This document shows, one piece after another, positions 51,340-59,269 of a DNA stretch of 64,000 nt; position 1 is the first letter of the stretch, and every line of letters starts with the position of its first letter. The stretch is taken from positions 744,001 through 808,000 of the forward strand of contig JADJBV010000001.1 in assembly GCA_016703535.1 (NCBI GenBank), read 5' to 3'. Position numbers and translations under genes: made by a program. The notes under the pieces are model-generated. The model saw nothing but the letters and a program-made list of their open reading frames with translations. It had not been told where the DNA came from and did no database searches. This DNA is from Deltaproteobacteria bacterium. GTDB lineage: Bacteria; Myxococcota; Kuafuiibacteriia; Kuafuiibacteriales; Kuafuiibacteriaceae.

Positions 51340-54300
51340 ATGAAGATTCGATCCGGGCGCCTGCTCCTCTCCACCTTCTTCGTGTTTTCGGCCTGTTCCG
51401 AGGGCGGTGGGCTCGACGCTGGGCCCGAAGACGCCGGCCTGATGATCCTGGACGCCACGGCCCGGCCCGACTTGGGCCAAACGGTCGACCCCCTCCCCGA
51501 ACCGACCTTGGGCAACCTGACCCCTCGGAGCGGCAGCGAAACCGGCGGCACCCGGGTGACCTTGCGGGGCACGGCCTTCAGCGAACCCGCTCTGGTTTAT
51601 TTTGGCGATGCCCCGGCCACCAGCGTGGTGGTCCTGGACGAGGTCTCCATCGCCGCCTCGACCCCCCCCGGCCCGGTCGGCCCCGTCAACGTCCGGGTCG
51701 AGACCGCAGGCGGCGTCGCCGAGTTGGCCAACGGCTTCACCTATCACCGTGAGCTGCGCCTGGACGCGATCGAGCCGGCCCGGGTGCCGGATGAAGGCGG
51801 AGTGTTGGTCACCCTCCGGGGCAAGGGCTTCGACGATCACACGGTGGTCTACTTTGATCGAAAGCCGCTGCGAGGCTGGCGCTTGATCGACGCCGAACGC
51901 ATGGAAGGCTACGTGCCGGCCCTCGAGCCTGGGCGCCCCGAGGTGCGGGTGATGAACCGAGACGCCGAGGTGCGGCGTTCGGATGTGCTCCACGTGTACG
52001 GGACCCCGGATGCAAGCCAACTTGCACCTGGCTACGGCCCCATCGCCGGCGGTGAACCCCAGGAGCTGTTGGGCGATGGCCTGACCGACGCCGAACAAGT
52101 TTTGATCGGTGGGGTGTTGGCCCCCGGCCTGCGCGGTCCCAACGATCAACACCTGAACTTCTTGGCGCCCGCTTTGACCCAAGGGGCCCACGACCTGCGG
52201 ATCGAAAACAAGGACACCTTCGGCGTGATGGCCGGCGGTTACATCGCCTTCGATCCGGCCAACATCAGCTTCCAGATCTTGGGCGTTACGCCCAACCGGG
52301 TCACCACCCAAGGCGGCGAGGTCTTGACCGTGGTCGGCACCGGCTTCACCAACACCACCCAGGTTGCGGTCGGGGGCCGTCGTTTGGTGGTCAACCGCTT
52401 CGGGCCCAACGCCCTGGAGGTGGTGATCCCAGCAGGCTTGCCCGTGGGGCCGGTGGACGTGGCCGCCTATCGAGGGGCCGCCATCCAGACCTTGAGCGGC
52501 GGGCTTTTGGTGTTCGCGCCGGTGGTGGTGGCCTCGATCAGCCCCAACGAAGGCCCGGCCTCGGGCGGCACCCAGGTCACGATCCGGGGTGAAGGTTTTG
52601 TCCCGGGCAGCACCGCCCGCATCGCCGACGTGCCCTTGGCCGACGTGGTGGTGGTCAGCGGCACCGAACTCACCGGCCGCACCGTCGCCGGCAGCCACGG
52701 ACCCAGCGACGTCACGGTGATCACCCCCAACAGCCGGGGCACCTTGGTGGGGGGCTTCAAGTTCCTCGAACCCTACGAGGTGGTGCGGCTCGAGCCCAAC
52801 GAAGGTTCGGTCGCCGGCAACACCTACGTCAGCGTGTATGGCCGCGGCTTCGATCTCCCGATCACCGCGTCTTTGGGCGGCACCGAGGCCGTCGATCCCC
52901 GGCTGGAGAACGGCAACCTCTTGGCCTTCCGCACGCCGCCGGCGCCGGTGGGCGTGGTCGACGTGGAGTTGGGTTTGTCGGGGCGCAACGAGAGCCTGCT
53001 GTCGGCCTACGCCTACTATGATCCGCGGCTGATCACCGGCGGCGCTTGGGGTGGGCCCATCGAAGGTTCGGTCAACGTGGCGGTGATGACCTTCGACCGG
53101 GAGCCGATCGCCGGGATGGTGGTGCAGCTGGGCTACGACGCGGATCTTCGTTACGCGGCGATCACCGATGAAAACGGCTTGGCGACGATCAGCAGCCCGG
53201 AGATCCGCGGCGCCCACACGGTGACTGCGGGCGCCCCTGGCGTGGAGTTCGTGACCTTCCACGAGGTCAACGCCCGGAACCTGTCGATGTTCGCGTCGCC
53301 TCACCCTCAGTCTCAGCCGGAGGACGCGCCCCTTTCGCCGTGCCCCACGCCGGTGCCAGCCCCCATGATTCGGGGCCGGATCTTCCGGTTCAAGTCGGCG
53401 TTGGATGAGGTCAGCCGCCCGGGTTGGGTGCCGATGGCCCGGATCACTTACAGCGACGCCAGCGTCTTTGGGCCCAACCCCGCCAACCCGGCCGAGCAGA
53501 CCGACTTCGTCTTCGCCGAAGGGGAAGAGTACGAGATCGTGGTGATGCGGGTGGGGACCGTCGCGGTCTACGCCATCCTGGGCGACCTCAACATCGACAC
53601 CCAGGAGTTCGTGCCCCGAAAGATGGGCATCGTCCGGAGTGTGCCGGTCGCCCCCGAGACCATCACCGAAGGCATCAACATCTCGCTGGACTTGCCGCTC
53701 ACCGAAAGCACCGAACTTCGCCTCGATCAGCCGCCGGATCAGCTGCCGGGGCCCTCCTTGAACGCGGTGTTCCCGTTCCTAAACCTGGAGTCCGACGGCG
53801 TGATCCCGTTCCCGGCGAGTGCGGTGTTCGGGACCGATCGCCTGCTGATCGAGGACCTGCCGCCGGTGGCCGAAAGCGAGTTTTATTACATGGGTGGTTC
53901 CTTCACCCAGTCGGCGAACGGCGGGCTCACCAACCCGTACTCTTTGACCTTCGTGGAGAGCGCCGCGCCCTTCAGCGAAGGCGTGGATCTCGGGCCGTTT
54001 TTGCAGATGCCCCAGAACGTGAGCCCCAAGAACTCGACCTTGCTCAAGGACGGAGTGCTCAGCTGGGATAAGGCGGGGCCCATCCCCGACCTGGCTTCGG
54101 TCACCGTGGTCGACTCCAAGACCGTCAGCGGCTGCTGCTGCCAGGACCAGAACATGAACGGCCAGTGTGAGCCGAACGACCCGCCCCAGTGCAGCGGCCT
54201 GCCGCAGCAGTTCAACCGTTGGAGCCTCTTCGGCAAGGGCGGCCAGGTCAGCTACAACTTGCCTCGGATGCCCCTCAACGTGGTCGCCTTCGAGCCGCCC

Positions 54301-54444
54301 AATCAATATCCGTGGATCTTGCAAGAGGCGGTGGCGCCGCGCTTCAACTATGACGAGTGGATCTACAACCAGTATTCGCCGTTCTTCTGGCGGAGCTGGG
54401 CGGTGTCGGTCTTCCAGTTTGCGGTCAAAGAAGAAACGGACTGA
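51340..54444 (+). CDS. Large IPT/TIG-repeat lipoprotein
   Basis: This 1034-residue protein has lipobox FFVFSAC (about residue 18), then an Asp-rich spacer. About six IPT/TIG (Ig-like) repeats run from about 50 to 560, each with the pattern L-x2-L-x-P-x-x-G-x3-GG-x-V-x-L-x-G-x-G-F (GNLTPRSGSETGGTRVTLRGTAF; ASISPNEGPASGGTQVTIRGEGF). A carboxypeptidase-regulatory-like beta domain (GSVNVAVMTFDREPIAGMVVQLGYDADLRYAAITDENGLATI) follows near 580. The last 300 residues are unique, with a CCCQDQN-x-NGQC Cys cluster. It is probably a surface protein. The ATG at 51340 is chosen for the lipobox; an upstream start is in frame. A dispersed palindrome lies at 52011. Confidence 0.88.
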   Translation: MKIRSGRLLLSTFFVFSACSEGGGLDAGPEDAGLMILDATARPDLGQTVDPLPEPTLGNLTPRSGSETGGTRVTLRGTAFSEPALVYFGDAPATSVVVLDEVSIAASTPPGPVGPVNVRVETAGGVAELANGFTYHRELRLDAIEPARVPDEGGVLVTLRGKGFDDHTVVYFDRKPLRGWRLIDAERMEGYVPALEPGRPEVRVMNRDAEVRRSDVLHVYGTPDASQLAPGYGPIAGGEPQELLGDGLTDAEQVLIGGVLAPGLRGPNDQHLNFLAPALTQGAHDLRIENKDTFGVMAGGYIAFDPANISFQILGVTPNRVTTQGGEVLTVVGTGFTNTTQVAVGGRRLVVNRFGPNALEVVIPAGLPVGPVDVAAYRGAAIQTLSGGLLVFAPVVVASISPNEGPASGGTQVTIRGEGFVPGSTARIADVPLADVVVVSGTELTGRTVAGSHGPSDVTVITPNSRGTLVGGFKFLEPYEVVRLEPNEGSVAGNTYVSVYGRGFDLPITASLGGTEAVDPRLENGNLLAFRTPPAPVGVVDVELGLSGRNESLLSAYAYYDPRLITGGAWGGPIEGSVNVAVMTFDREPIAGMVVQLGYDADLRYAAITDENGLATISSPEIRGAHTVTAGAPGVEFVTFHEVNARNLSMFASPHPQSQPEDAPLSPCPTPVPAPMIRGRIFRFKSALDEVSRPGWVPMARITYSDASVFGPNPANPAEQTDFVFAEGEEYEIVVMRVGTVAVYAILGDLNIDTQEFVPRKMGIVRSVPVAPETITEGINISLDLPLTESTELRLDQPPDQLPGPSLNAVFPFLNLESDGVIPFPASAVFGTDRLLIEDLPPVAESEFYYMGGSFTQSANGGLTNPYSLTFVESAAPFSEGVDLGPFLQMPQNVSPKNSTLLKDGVLSWDKAGPIPDLASVTVVDSKTVSGCCCQDQNMNGQCEPNDPPQCSGLPQQFNRWSLFGKGGQVSYNLPRMPLNVVAFEPPNQYPWILQEAVAPRFNYDEWIYNQYSPFFWRSWAVSVFQFAVKEETD
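52011..52026. repeat. Dispersed palindrome GCAAG-N4-CTTGC, copy 6
   Basis: TGCAAG-CCAA-CTTGCA lies within the IPT lipoprotein gene, read DASQLAP. Its centre is the reverse complement of the TTGG in copy 2. Confidence 0.7.
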
Positions 54445-54451
54445 GCGGGAC

Positions 54452-55699
54452 ATGAAGCGGTATTTGATCGGGGTCGGCTTGGCCCTGAGCGTGGGCCTCG
54501 GCTGCAGCAGCACCACCCAAACCGGCGCCAACTGCGAGTCGGACAGCGACTGCACCGCCCCGGGCACCCGGTGCAACCTGGAGCGCAAGGAGTGCATCTG
54601 CACCAGCAACGAGTCCTGCCCCGACAACTCCTTCTGCAACGGCGCGGGCGTCTGCCAACTCCGAGCGGGCTGCTCCACCAACGATGACTGCCAGGCCTCC
54701 AACACCTACTGCGACATCCTGAGCGGCAAGTGTTTGGAGGGGCAGGGCCTGACCGTGGGCGGCACCTGCGGCGTCGCCTCTCACTGCCCTTATGACTCGG
54801 TGTGTACGGGTGGCACCTGTCAGGCGGGCTGCTTCGACGATGGCGACTGCCAGTTGGGCAAGGTCTGCGCCGACGGCCAATGTGTGGCGGGCCTGTGCAG
54901 CAACGACGGCTACTGCGACTACGGCGAACGGTGTTTTTCCGGCGAATGTAAGGTCGATCGCCGGGGCCCCTTTTGTCGGAGCTGCAGCCAACGCACCACC
55001 ACCAACCCCGAACCCTGCGACGACTCGCTGAACTTCTGCCTGATCAACAATCGAGAGTTGGGTGGCTTCACTCAGTTCTGTGGCGTCGATTGCTCCGAAC
55101 AACAACCATGCCCGGGCGGCTACGACTGCAACCGGGTGGTGATCTTGACCCAGCGGACCTGCTTCAACACCGCCGAGTGCCGCTGCAACCCCAACAACGT
55201 CCGCTTCGCGACCGCAACCTGCACCGTGGCCCAGGCCTGCCAGCCCGAGCAGGGGCGCACGGCGTGTGTGGTCGCGGGTGAGCCGTCCTGCAACAAGGGC
55301 CAGACCGGCGGCAGCGCCCGTTGCCTGGTCCCGATGGGCCAAACCGTCGGCAACTGCGAGTGCAGCGACGACTCCGACTGCGACTCGGGGGCCTGCACCA
55401 AGGCCAACGCCGACGATCAAGAGTTGGCCTTGTGCTGCAGCGCCGGCCCGGTCCGCAAAGATCGGGACTGCCGGGGCGGTGAAGGCACTGTCTCCGGCTT
55501 CTGCTCCTGCGCTACCGACGACGACTGCCCCAGGGACAGCTGCGACACCACCCGGAGCGCCTGCGCCATCACTGGCCGGCCGTGCACCGTGGGCGGCAAC
55601 GAGTGTGGCGCCATCACCTGCTTCGAGGGTGGTTGCATCATCGGCGAAAACTGCGCGCCCAGTCAGGGCCTGGCCTGTTCGGACGTCTTGCCCCGATGA
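54452..55699 (+). CDS. Cys-rich lipoprotein
   Basis: This 415-residue protein has a lipobox LALSVGLGC and then more than forty Cys. They lie in irregular repeats such as CESDSDCTAPGTRCNLERKEC, CSTNDDCQASNTYCDILSGKC and CDDGDCQLGKVCADGQC-like blocks, suggesting a disulfide-rich extracellular structure. It begins 7 bp after the IPT gene and is probably co-transcribed. The C-terminal segment GRPCTVGGNECG...GGC-x6-C-x-PSQGLACSDVL recurs in the gene at the right edge (63670). It overlaps the next ATG by ATGA. A structural or adhesive role is inferred. Confidence 0.88.
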   Translation: MKRYLIGVGLALSVGLGCSSTTQTGANCESDSDCTAPGTRCNLERKECICTSNESCPDNSFCNGAGVCQLRAGCSTNDDCQASNTYCDILSGKCLEGQGLTVGGTCGVASHCPYDSVCTGGTCQAGCFDDGDCQLGKVCADGQCVAGLCSNDGYCDYGERCFSGECKVDRRGPFCRSCSQRTTTNPEPCDDSLNFCLINNRELGGFTQFCGVDCSEQQPCPGGYDCNRVVILTQRTCFNTAECRCNPNNVRFATATCTVAQACQPEQGRTACVVAGEPSCNKGQTGGSARCLVPMGQTVGNCECSDDSDCDSGACTKANADDQELALCCSAGPVRKDRDCRGGEGTVSGFCSCATDDDCPRDSCDTTRSACAITGRPCTVGGNECGAITCFEGGCIIGENCAPSQGLACSDVLPR

Positions 55700-55775
55700 C
55701 CGAAGCCCCTCGGCGGCGGCCGAACATCGGGCCGCGATCCAAAAGCGCCGGGACACCCGGACCCTGCGGGCCAGC

Positions 55776-56192
55776 TTGACCGCGGTGTCGGTGGGCCAAC
55801 TTTTGTTCGCGGCCTTCGCCTTTGGGCACGCCCAGGGCCCGTTGCCCCCGAGGCCGCTCGAACTCGGTTTTGGGGCGGCCTTGGCCCTCGGCTTGTCCTT
55901 GGCCTTCGCGGGCCTCACCCAACGGCGGCATCAAGACGCCGGGGCCGCGTATCAGGCGGTGCTCCACGAAGGAAAAAAGCGGCGTCGGCTGGCGATCCAC
56001 GACGATCACCTGAGCCTGGAGGGGGAGATCGTGCCCCTCGAGACCATCGACTACGCGCGCCTCGAAGGGGAGCAGCTGCTCCTGCGTTATCTGGATCCCG
56101 AGGTAGGGCCGGTGTTACGGACCTTGAGCGGACCGCCCACCGTGTTGAGCGCCTTGCATCGACGTTTGGAGCGGCGCCCCCAGAAAAATTGA
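55776..56192 (+). CDS. Small membrane protein with PH/YcxB-like domain, probable frameshift at 5' end
   Basis: The ORF from 55776 gives 138 residues. A hairpin of two membrane helices opens it (VSVGQLLFAAFAFGHA and LGFGAALALGLSLAFAGL), followed by a beta domain (RRRLAIHDDHLSLEGEIVPLETIDYARLEGEQLLLRYLD) like YcxB/PH-type modules. The natural start is probably the ATG at 55696 that overlaps the previous stop by ATGA. That frame reads MTEAPRRRP and then ends; the protein-like sequence EHRAAIQKRRDTRTLRASL continues one frame away. One base missing in the CGGCGGCGG run at 55713-55721 would fuse them. I give the TTG start because it is in frame as written. Confidence 0.55.
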   Translation: MTAVSVGQLLFAAFAFGHAQGPLPPRPLELGFGAALALGLSLAFAGLTQRRHQDAGAAYQAVLHEGKKRRRLAIHDDHLSLEGEIVPLETIDYARLEGEQLLLRYLDPEVGPVLRTLSGPPTVLSALHRRLERRPQKN

Positions 56193-56199
56193 GCGGGGT

Positions 56200-58215
56200 T
56201 CAGCGGCGGCGGCCAAACCACAAGACCCCGAGCAACAACAACACCCCAAGCCCACCCCGTTGTCCGGTGTGGCGGCACTCGCAGCTGTCGTCGTCGTAGA
56301 TCAGGCCATCGTCCGGATCGGCGGGGCCGAGGTCTCGTCGGCCCGCGTCGCCGCCAGGCACGGTGCCGTCCACGAAGCCCGCGTCCAGGTCGGCGTCGGC
56401 GCCGTCCTGACTTTGGGCGTCCAGGTCCAGGCCGCCGTCAAGTTCGGCGTCCATGCCGGGGTCCACGTCCATGCCGGGGTCCACGTCCATGCCGGGGTCC
56501 ACGTCCATCCCGGGGTCCACGTCCATGCCGGGGTCCACGTCCAGGCCCGGGTCCACGTCGGGGCTGGCGTCGTTGCCCACGCCGGCGTCGCCAGCGTCGG
56601 AGCCCGCGTCCACGTTCGAGCCCGAGTCTGAGCCACCATCACCCGAGTCTGGGGTAGAGCCGCTGTCCGGGGTGGGGCCGGCGTCGACGCCCGCGTCGGG
56701 TTGGCAGCCGGGGATCGGGTCGGCGGCGCAGCGGTTGGTGCCCAACTCGCAGCGATCGGCGGTGCAAGGATCGCCGTCGTCGCACTCTCCATCGGCCTCA
56801 CAGCAGTTGGGGATCGGAGTTTGGTCGCAGCTTCCGCCGGTACCGGAGCAGCTGTCGGCGGTGCAAACGTCACCGTCGTCGCAGTCACCATCCCCCAAAC
56901 AGCAGGCCGGGACGGGCCCGTTTTCGCAGAGGCCGCTGCCGGTCTCGCAGAGGTCGGTGGTGCAGGCGTTGCCGTCGAGGCAGTCGCCGTTGTCGACGCA
57001 GCAGCCGGGCACCGGGGCGTGCACGCAGCGGTTGGTGCCGAGGTCGCAGCTGTCGGCGGTGCAGAGGGTGGCGTCGTTGCAGTCGGCGTCGGCGAAACAA
57101 CACTCGCTGATCGGGTTGTTGGCGCAGCTGCCGCCCGGTCCCCCCGAACAGACGTCGGCGGTGCAGAGGTTGTTGTCGTCGCAGGCCGCGTCGGCCAAAC
57201 AACAGTTGGCGATCGGCTGAGGTGCGCCGCAGGTGCCGCCCGGTCCCGAACAAACGTTGGTGGTGCACGCGTCGCCGTCTTCGCAGTCGGCGTTGGTGTT
57301 GCAGCACCCAAGGATCGGCACGGTGGTGCAGCCGCCCGGCTCGACGCACTGGTGGGTGGTGCAGGCGTCTCCGTCTTCGCAGTTGAGGGGCAGAGCGGGT
57401 GGGCAAACGAAGCCCGCACAACGTTCGAGGCCGTTGCAGGCCACGCCGTCGGAGCAGGGGGCGCCCGCCGGGCGAGGTTGATCCCCAGGACAAGAGACCC
57501 CGCCGGTGCATTGTTCGGCTTGGTCGCAGACGCCCAAGGCGGGGCGGCACTCGGTGCCGGCTGGGACCCGCTGATCGACGGGGCAGGCGGCGGCGTTGCC
57601 GGGGCAAAGTTCGGCCAGGTCGCAGTCGCCGGCGGCGGCGCGGCATTCGGTGCCCCCGGCCACGAAGGTGTTGATCGGGCAGGTCGCCGCCACGCCGTCG
57701 CAGCTTTCGGTGAGGTCGCAGTCGCCGGCCGAGGCTCGGCAGACGAAGCCGTTGGGGCGTCGCCCGTCGACCGGGCAGTTGGGGCCGGTGCCCAGGCAAC
57801 TTTCGGCGAGGTCGCAGGGGCCGGCGCTGGCCCGGCAGGAGACGCCGGCGATCGTAAAGCGGTCCACGGGGCACAGCGGGCTTTGGCCGGTGCAGACCTC
57901 GGGTTCGTCGCAGGCGCCGCCGACGCCGCGGCAGACCACGCCCGCCGATTCGTAAGTGTCGGCCGGACAGAGCCCCGAGACCCCGTCGCAGGACTCCGGC
58001 AGATCGCAGAGGCTGACCGGGGCCCGACACAAGGTGCCAAGGCCTTCCAGCTGGCAGGTGGCGGTGCAGCAGTCTCCGGCGTTGGTGTTGCCGTCGTCAC
58101 AGGTCTCGCCCGCCTCGGTGACGCCGTTGCCGCACACCTGGGCCCAGGCCGTCGCCGGCGAAGCCAAGGCCACCAAGAGTCCGAGCCAACTTGCGGCGCG
58201 CCGAAGACGGAACAT
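56200..58215 (-). CDS. Cys-rich exported protein with Asp-Met repeat linker and MYXO-CTERM-like tail
   Basis: This 671-residue protein starts at the ATG at 58215, before a signal (ASWLGLLVALASPATAWA). A long Cys-rich part has repeats like CDLAESC-x4-PNCPVDGR and CEDGDACTT-x-VC (about residues 40-490). Then comes an Asp-rich linker (DAGVDAGPTPDSGS) and an 18-bp tandem repeat encoding DVDPGM. The C-terminus is CECRHTGQRGGLGVLLLLGVLWFGRRR-like: a Cys motif, a hydrophobic helix and an Arg run as in MYXO-CTERM proteins. It is probably surface-anchored. The frame extends upstream to 58461, but that part lacks a signal. No enzymatic domain is recognised. Confidence 0.88.
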   Translation of the reverse strand: MFRLRRAASWLGLLVALASPATAWAQVCGNGVTEAGETCDDGNTNAGDCCTATCQLEGLGTLCRAPVSLCDLPESCDGVSGLCPADTYESAGVVCRGVGGACDEPEVCTGQSPLCPVDRFTIAGVSCRASAGPCDLAESCLGTGPNCPVDGRRPNGFVCRASAGDCDLTESCDGVAATCPINTFVAGGTECRAAAGDCDLAELCPGNAAACPVDQRVPAGTECRPALGVCDQAEQCTGGVSCPGDQPRPAGAPCSDGVACNGLERCAGFVCPPALPLNCEDGDACTTHQCVEPGGCTTVPILGCCNTNADCEDGDACTTNVCSGPGGTCGAPQPIANCCLADAACDDNNLCTADVCSGGPGGSCANNPISECCFADADCNDATLCTADSCDLGTNRCVHAPVPGCCVDNGDCLDGNACTTDLCETGSGLCENGPVPACCLGDGDCDDGDVCTADSCSGTGGSCDQTPIPNCCEADGECDDGDPCTADRCELGTNRCAADPIPGCQPDAGVDAGPTPDSGSTPDSGDGGSDSGSNVDAGSDAGDAGVGNDASPDVDPGLDVDPGMDVDPGMDVDPGMDVDPGMDVDPGMDAELDGGLDLDAQSQDGADADLDAGFVDGTVPGGDAGRRDLGPADPDDGLIYDDDSCECRHTGQRGGLGVLLLLGVLWFGRRR
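56449..56560 (-). repeat. 18-bp tandem repeat encoding DVDPGM
   Basis: Six near-identical 18-bp units (core GCCGGGGTCCACGTCCAT on the plus strand) lie in the linker of the Cys-rich protein. In-frame unit length suggests slippage can vary linker length. Confidence 0.88.
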
Positions 58216-58359
58216 CTCGCTGATGGATTCGGCTGAACTTGTCCCGGCTTGAAACTGAAGCTCCGGAGTGGAGTAGGGAGAGGTGGTCGTTGGGCGCCAC
58301 CCAGGCCCCCGCGTCATCGCCCATCCGCGGCCCCGGGCCGGCCGCGGCCGGGGACGTCC

Positions 58360-58500
58360 AGGCCGTCGGCGCGGGTGGCCCCTCGGGACGGGTGGATCGA
58401 ATCGAGACGTTCGTCGCCAAAAAACCGCCCGGGTGGAGGAGCCGGCGGTGTCGTTGTTCACCCAGGGTGGCCCGACGCCGCCACCTCAAGCGGCCTACCG
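58360..58500 (+). pseudogene. Decayed partial copy of the M28 peptidase
   Basis: DNA here resembles the M28 peptidase gene near 59500-59650 without an intact frame. One frame reads GGPSGRVDRIETFVAKK (compare CGPLGMCGSFRNVIAKK); after a frame change, RVEEPAVSLFTQGG (compare RVEGPAVLLLAHHD). The rest of 58216-58716 shows nothing supported. I infer an old partial duplication. Confidence 0.55.
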
Positions 58501-58716
58501 GGGCGCCCGCCCGTTTGCCCAGCCCCTCGGTGACGAATCACATCTTCGCGACCTTGATCGAGCGGAACGATAAATTTGGCCCGCCGTCGATGGTGACTCG
58601 ACAGCATTGGCAGGGCGCAGCGTCACGGGTAGTGGCAGGGAACCAGGAAATCGAGGTCCGGAGGTCGGTCCATCTGGCTCCCTCCATCGCCTTGGTGATC
58701 GGATGAAGGCCAAGCC

Positions 58717-59238
58717 GTGCTGCTCGTGGACTTTAGCAAACCCAGCGAGTCCGCTCGTTGGAGAGCAACGGACGACGTCGTGATGGGCGGACTGTCGTCG
58801 AGCGCCATGCTCGCCGGAGATGGCGTGGGCGTCTTCCTTGGCACGGTTTCGCTCGAAAGAGGTGGCGGCTTCGCGTCGGTGCGACGCGCGGACGAAGCCT
58901 TCGATCTGTCGGCCCGCGACGCCATCGAACTTCGCGTGCGTGGCGACGGCCGGCGCTACAAGCTCAACCTCCGCACTTCCAACCTCTTTGACGGCAGCGT
59001 GTTCCAAGCAGCCTTCGCAACTCAGCCGGGGACCTTGCTCACCGTGGAGTTGCCCCTGGCGAACTTCACGCCCCGCTTCCGTGGCCGGCCCGCGGACGCC
59101 ACGTTGGACCCTTCGCGGGTGTGCAGCCTGGGGTTGTTGATCTCGGATCGGCAGGCCGGCCCGTTTCGGCTCGAGGTGTGGTCGATCGCCGCGGTGGGTC
59201 GCGGAGCCGACGCTCCGGCAGGCAGTAGGGAGAAGTAG
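58717..59238 (+). CDS. CIA30-domain protein
   Basis: This 173-residue soluble protein has a CIA30 domain: LLVDFSKPSESARWRATDDVVMGGLSSS (the conserved DDxVMGGxS motif), GVGVFLGTVSLERGGGFASVRR, and AIELRVRGDGRRYKLNLRTSN, then FTPRFRGRPADATLDPSRVCSLGLLISDRQAGPFRLEV. In mitochondria CIA30/NDUFAF1 assists complex I assembly, whereas bacterial stand-alone members have unknown roles, probably carbohydrate- or protein-binding jelly rolls. The start is a GTG at 58717. The next gene begins 31 bp later and is likely co-transcribed. Confidence 0.9.
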   Translation: MLLVDFSKPSESARWRATDDVVMGGLSSSAMLAGDGVGVFLGTVSLERGGGFASVRRADEAFDLSARDAIELRVRGDGRRYKLNLRTSNLFDGSVFQAAFATQPGTLLTVELPLANFTPRFRGRPADATLDPSRVCSLGLLISDRQAGPFRLEVWSIAAVGRGADAPAGSREK

Positions 59239-59269
59239 TCGTTCGGCGCTGAAGGCGTTATGGAGGCCC

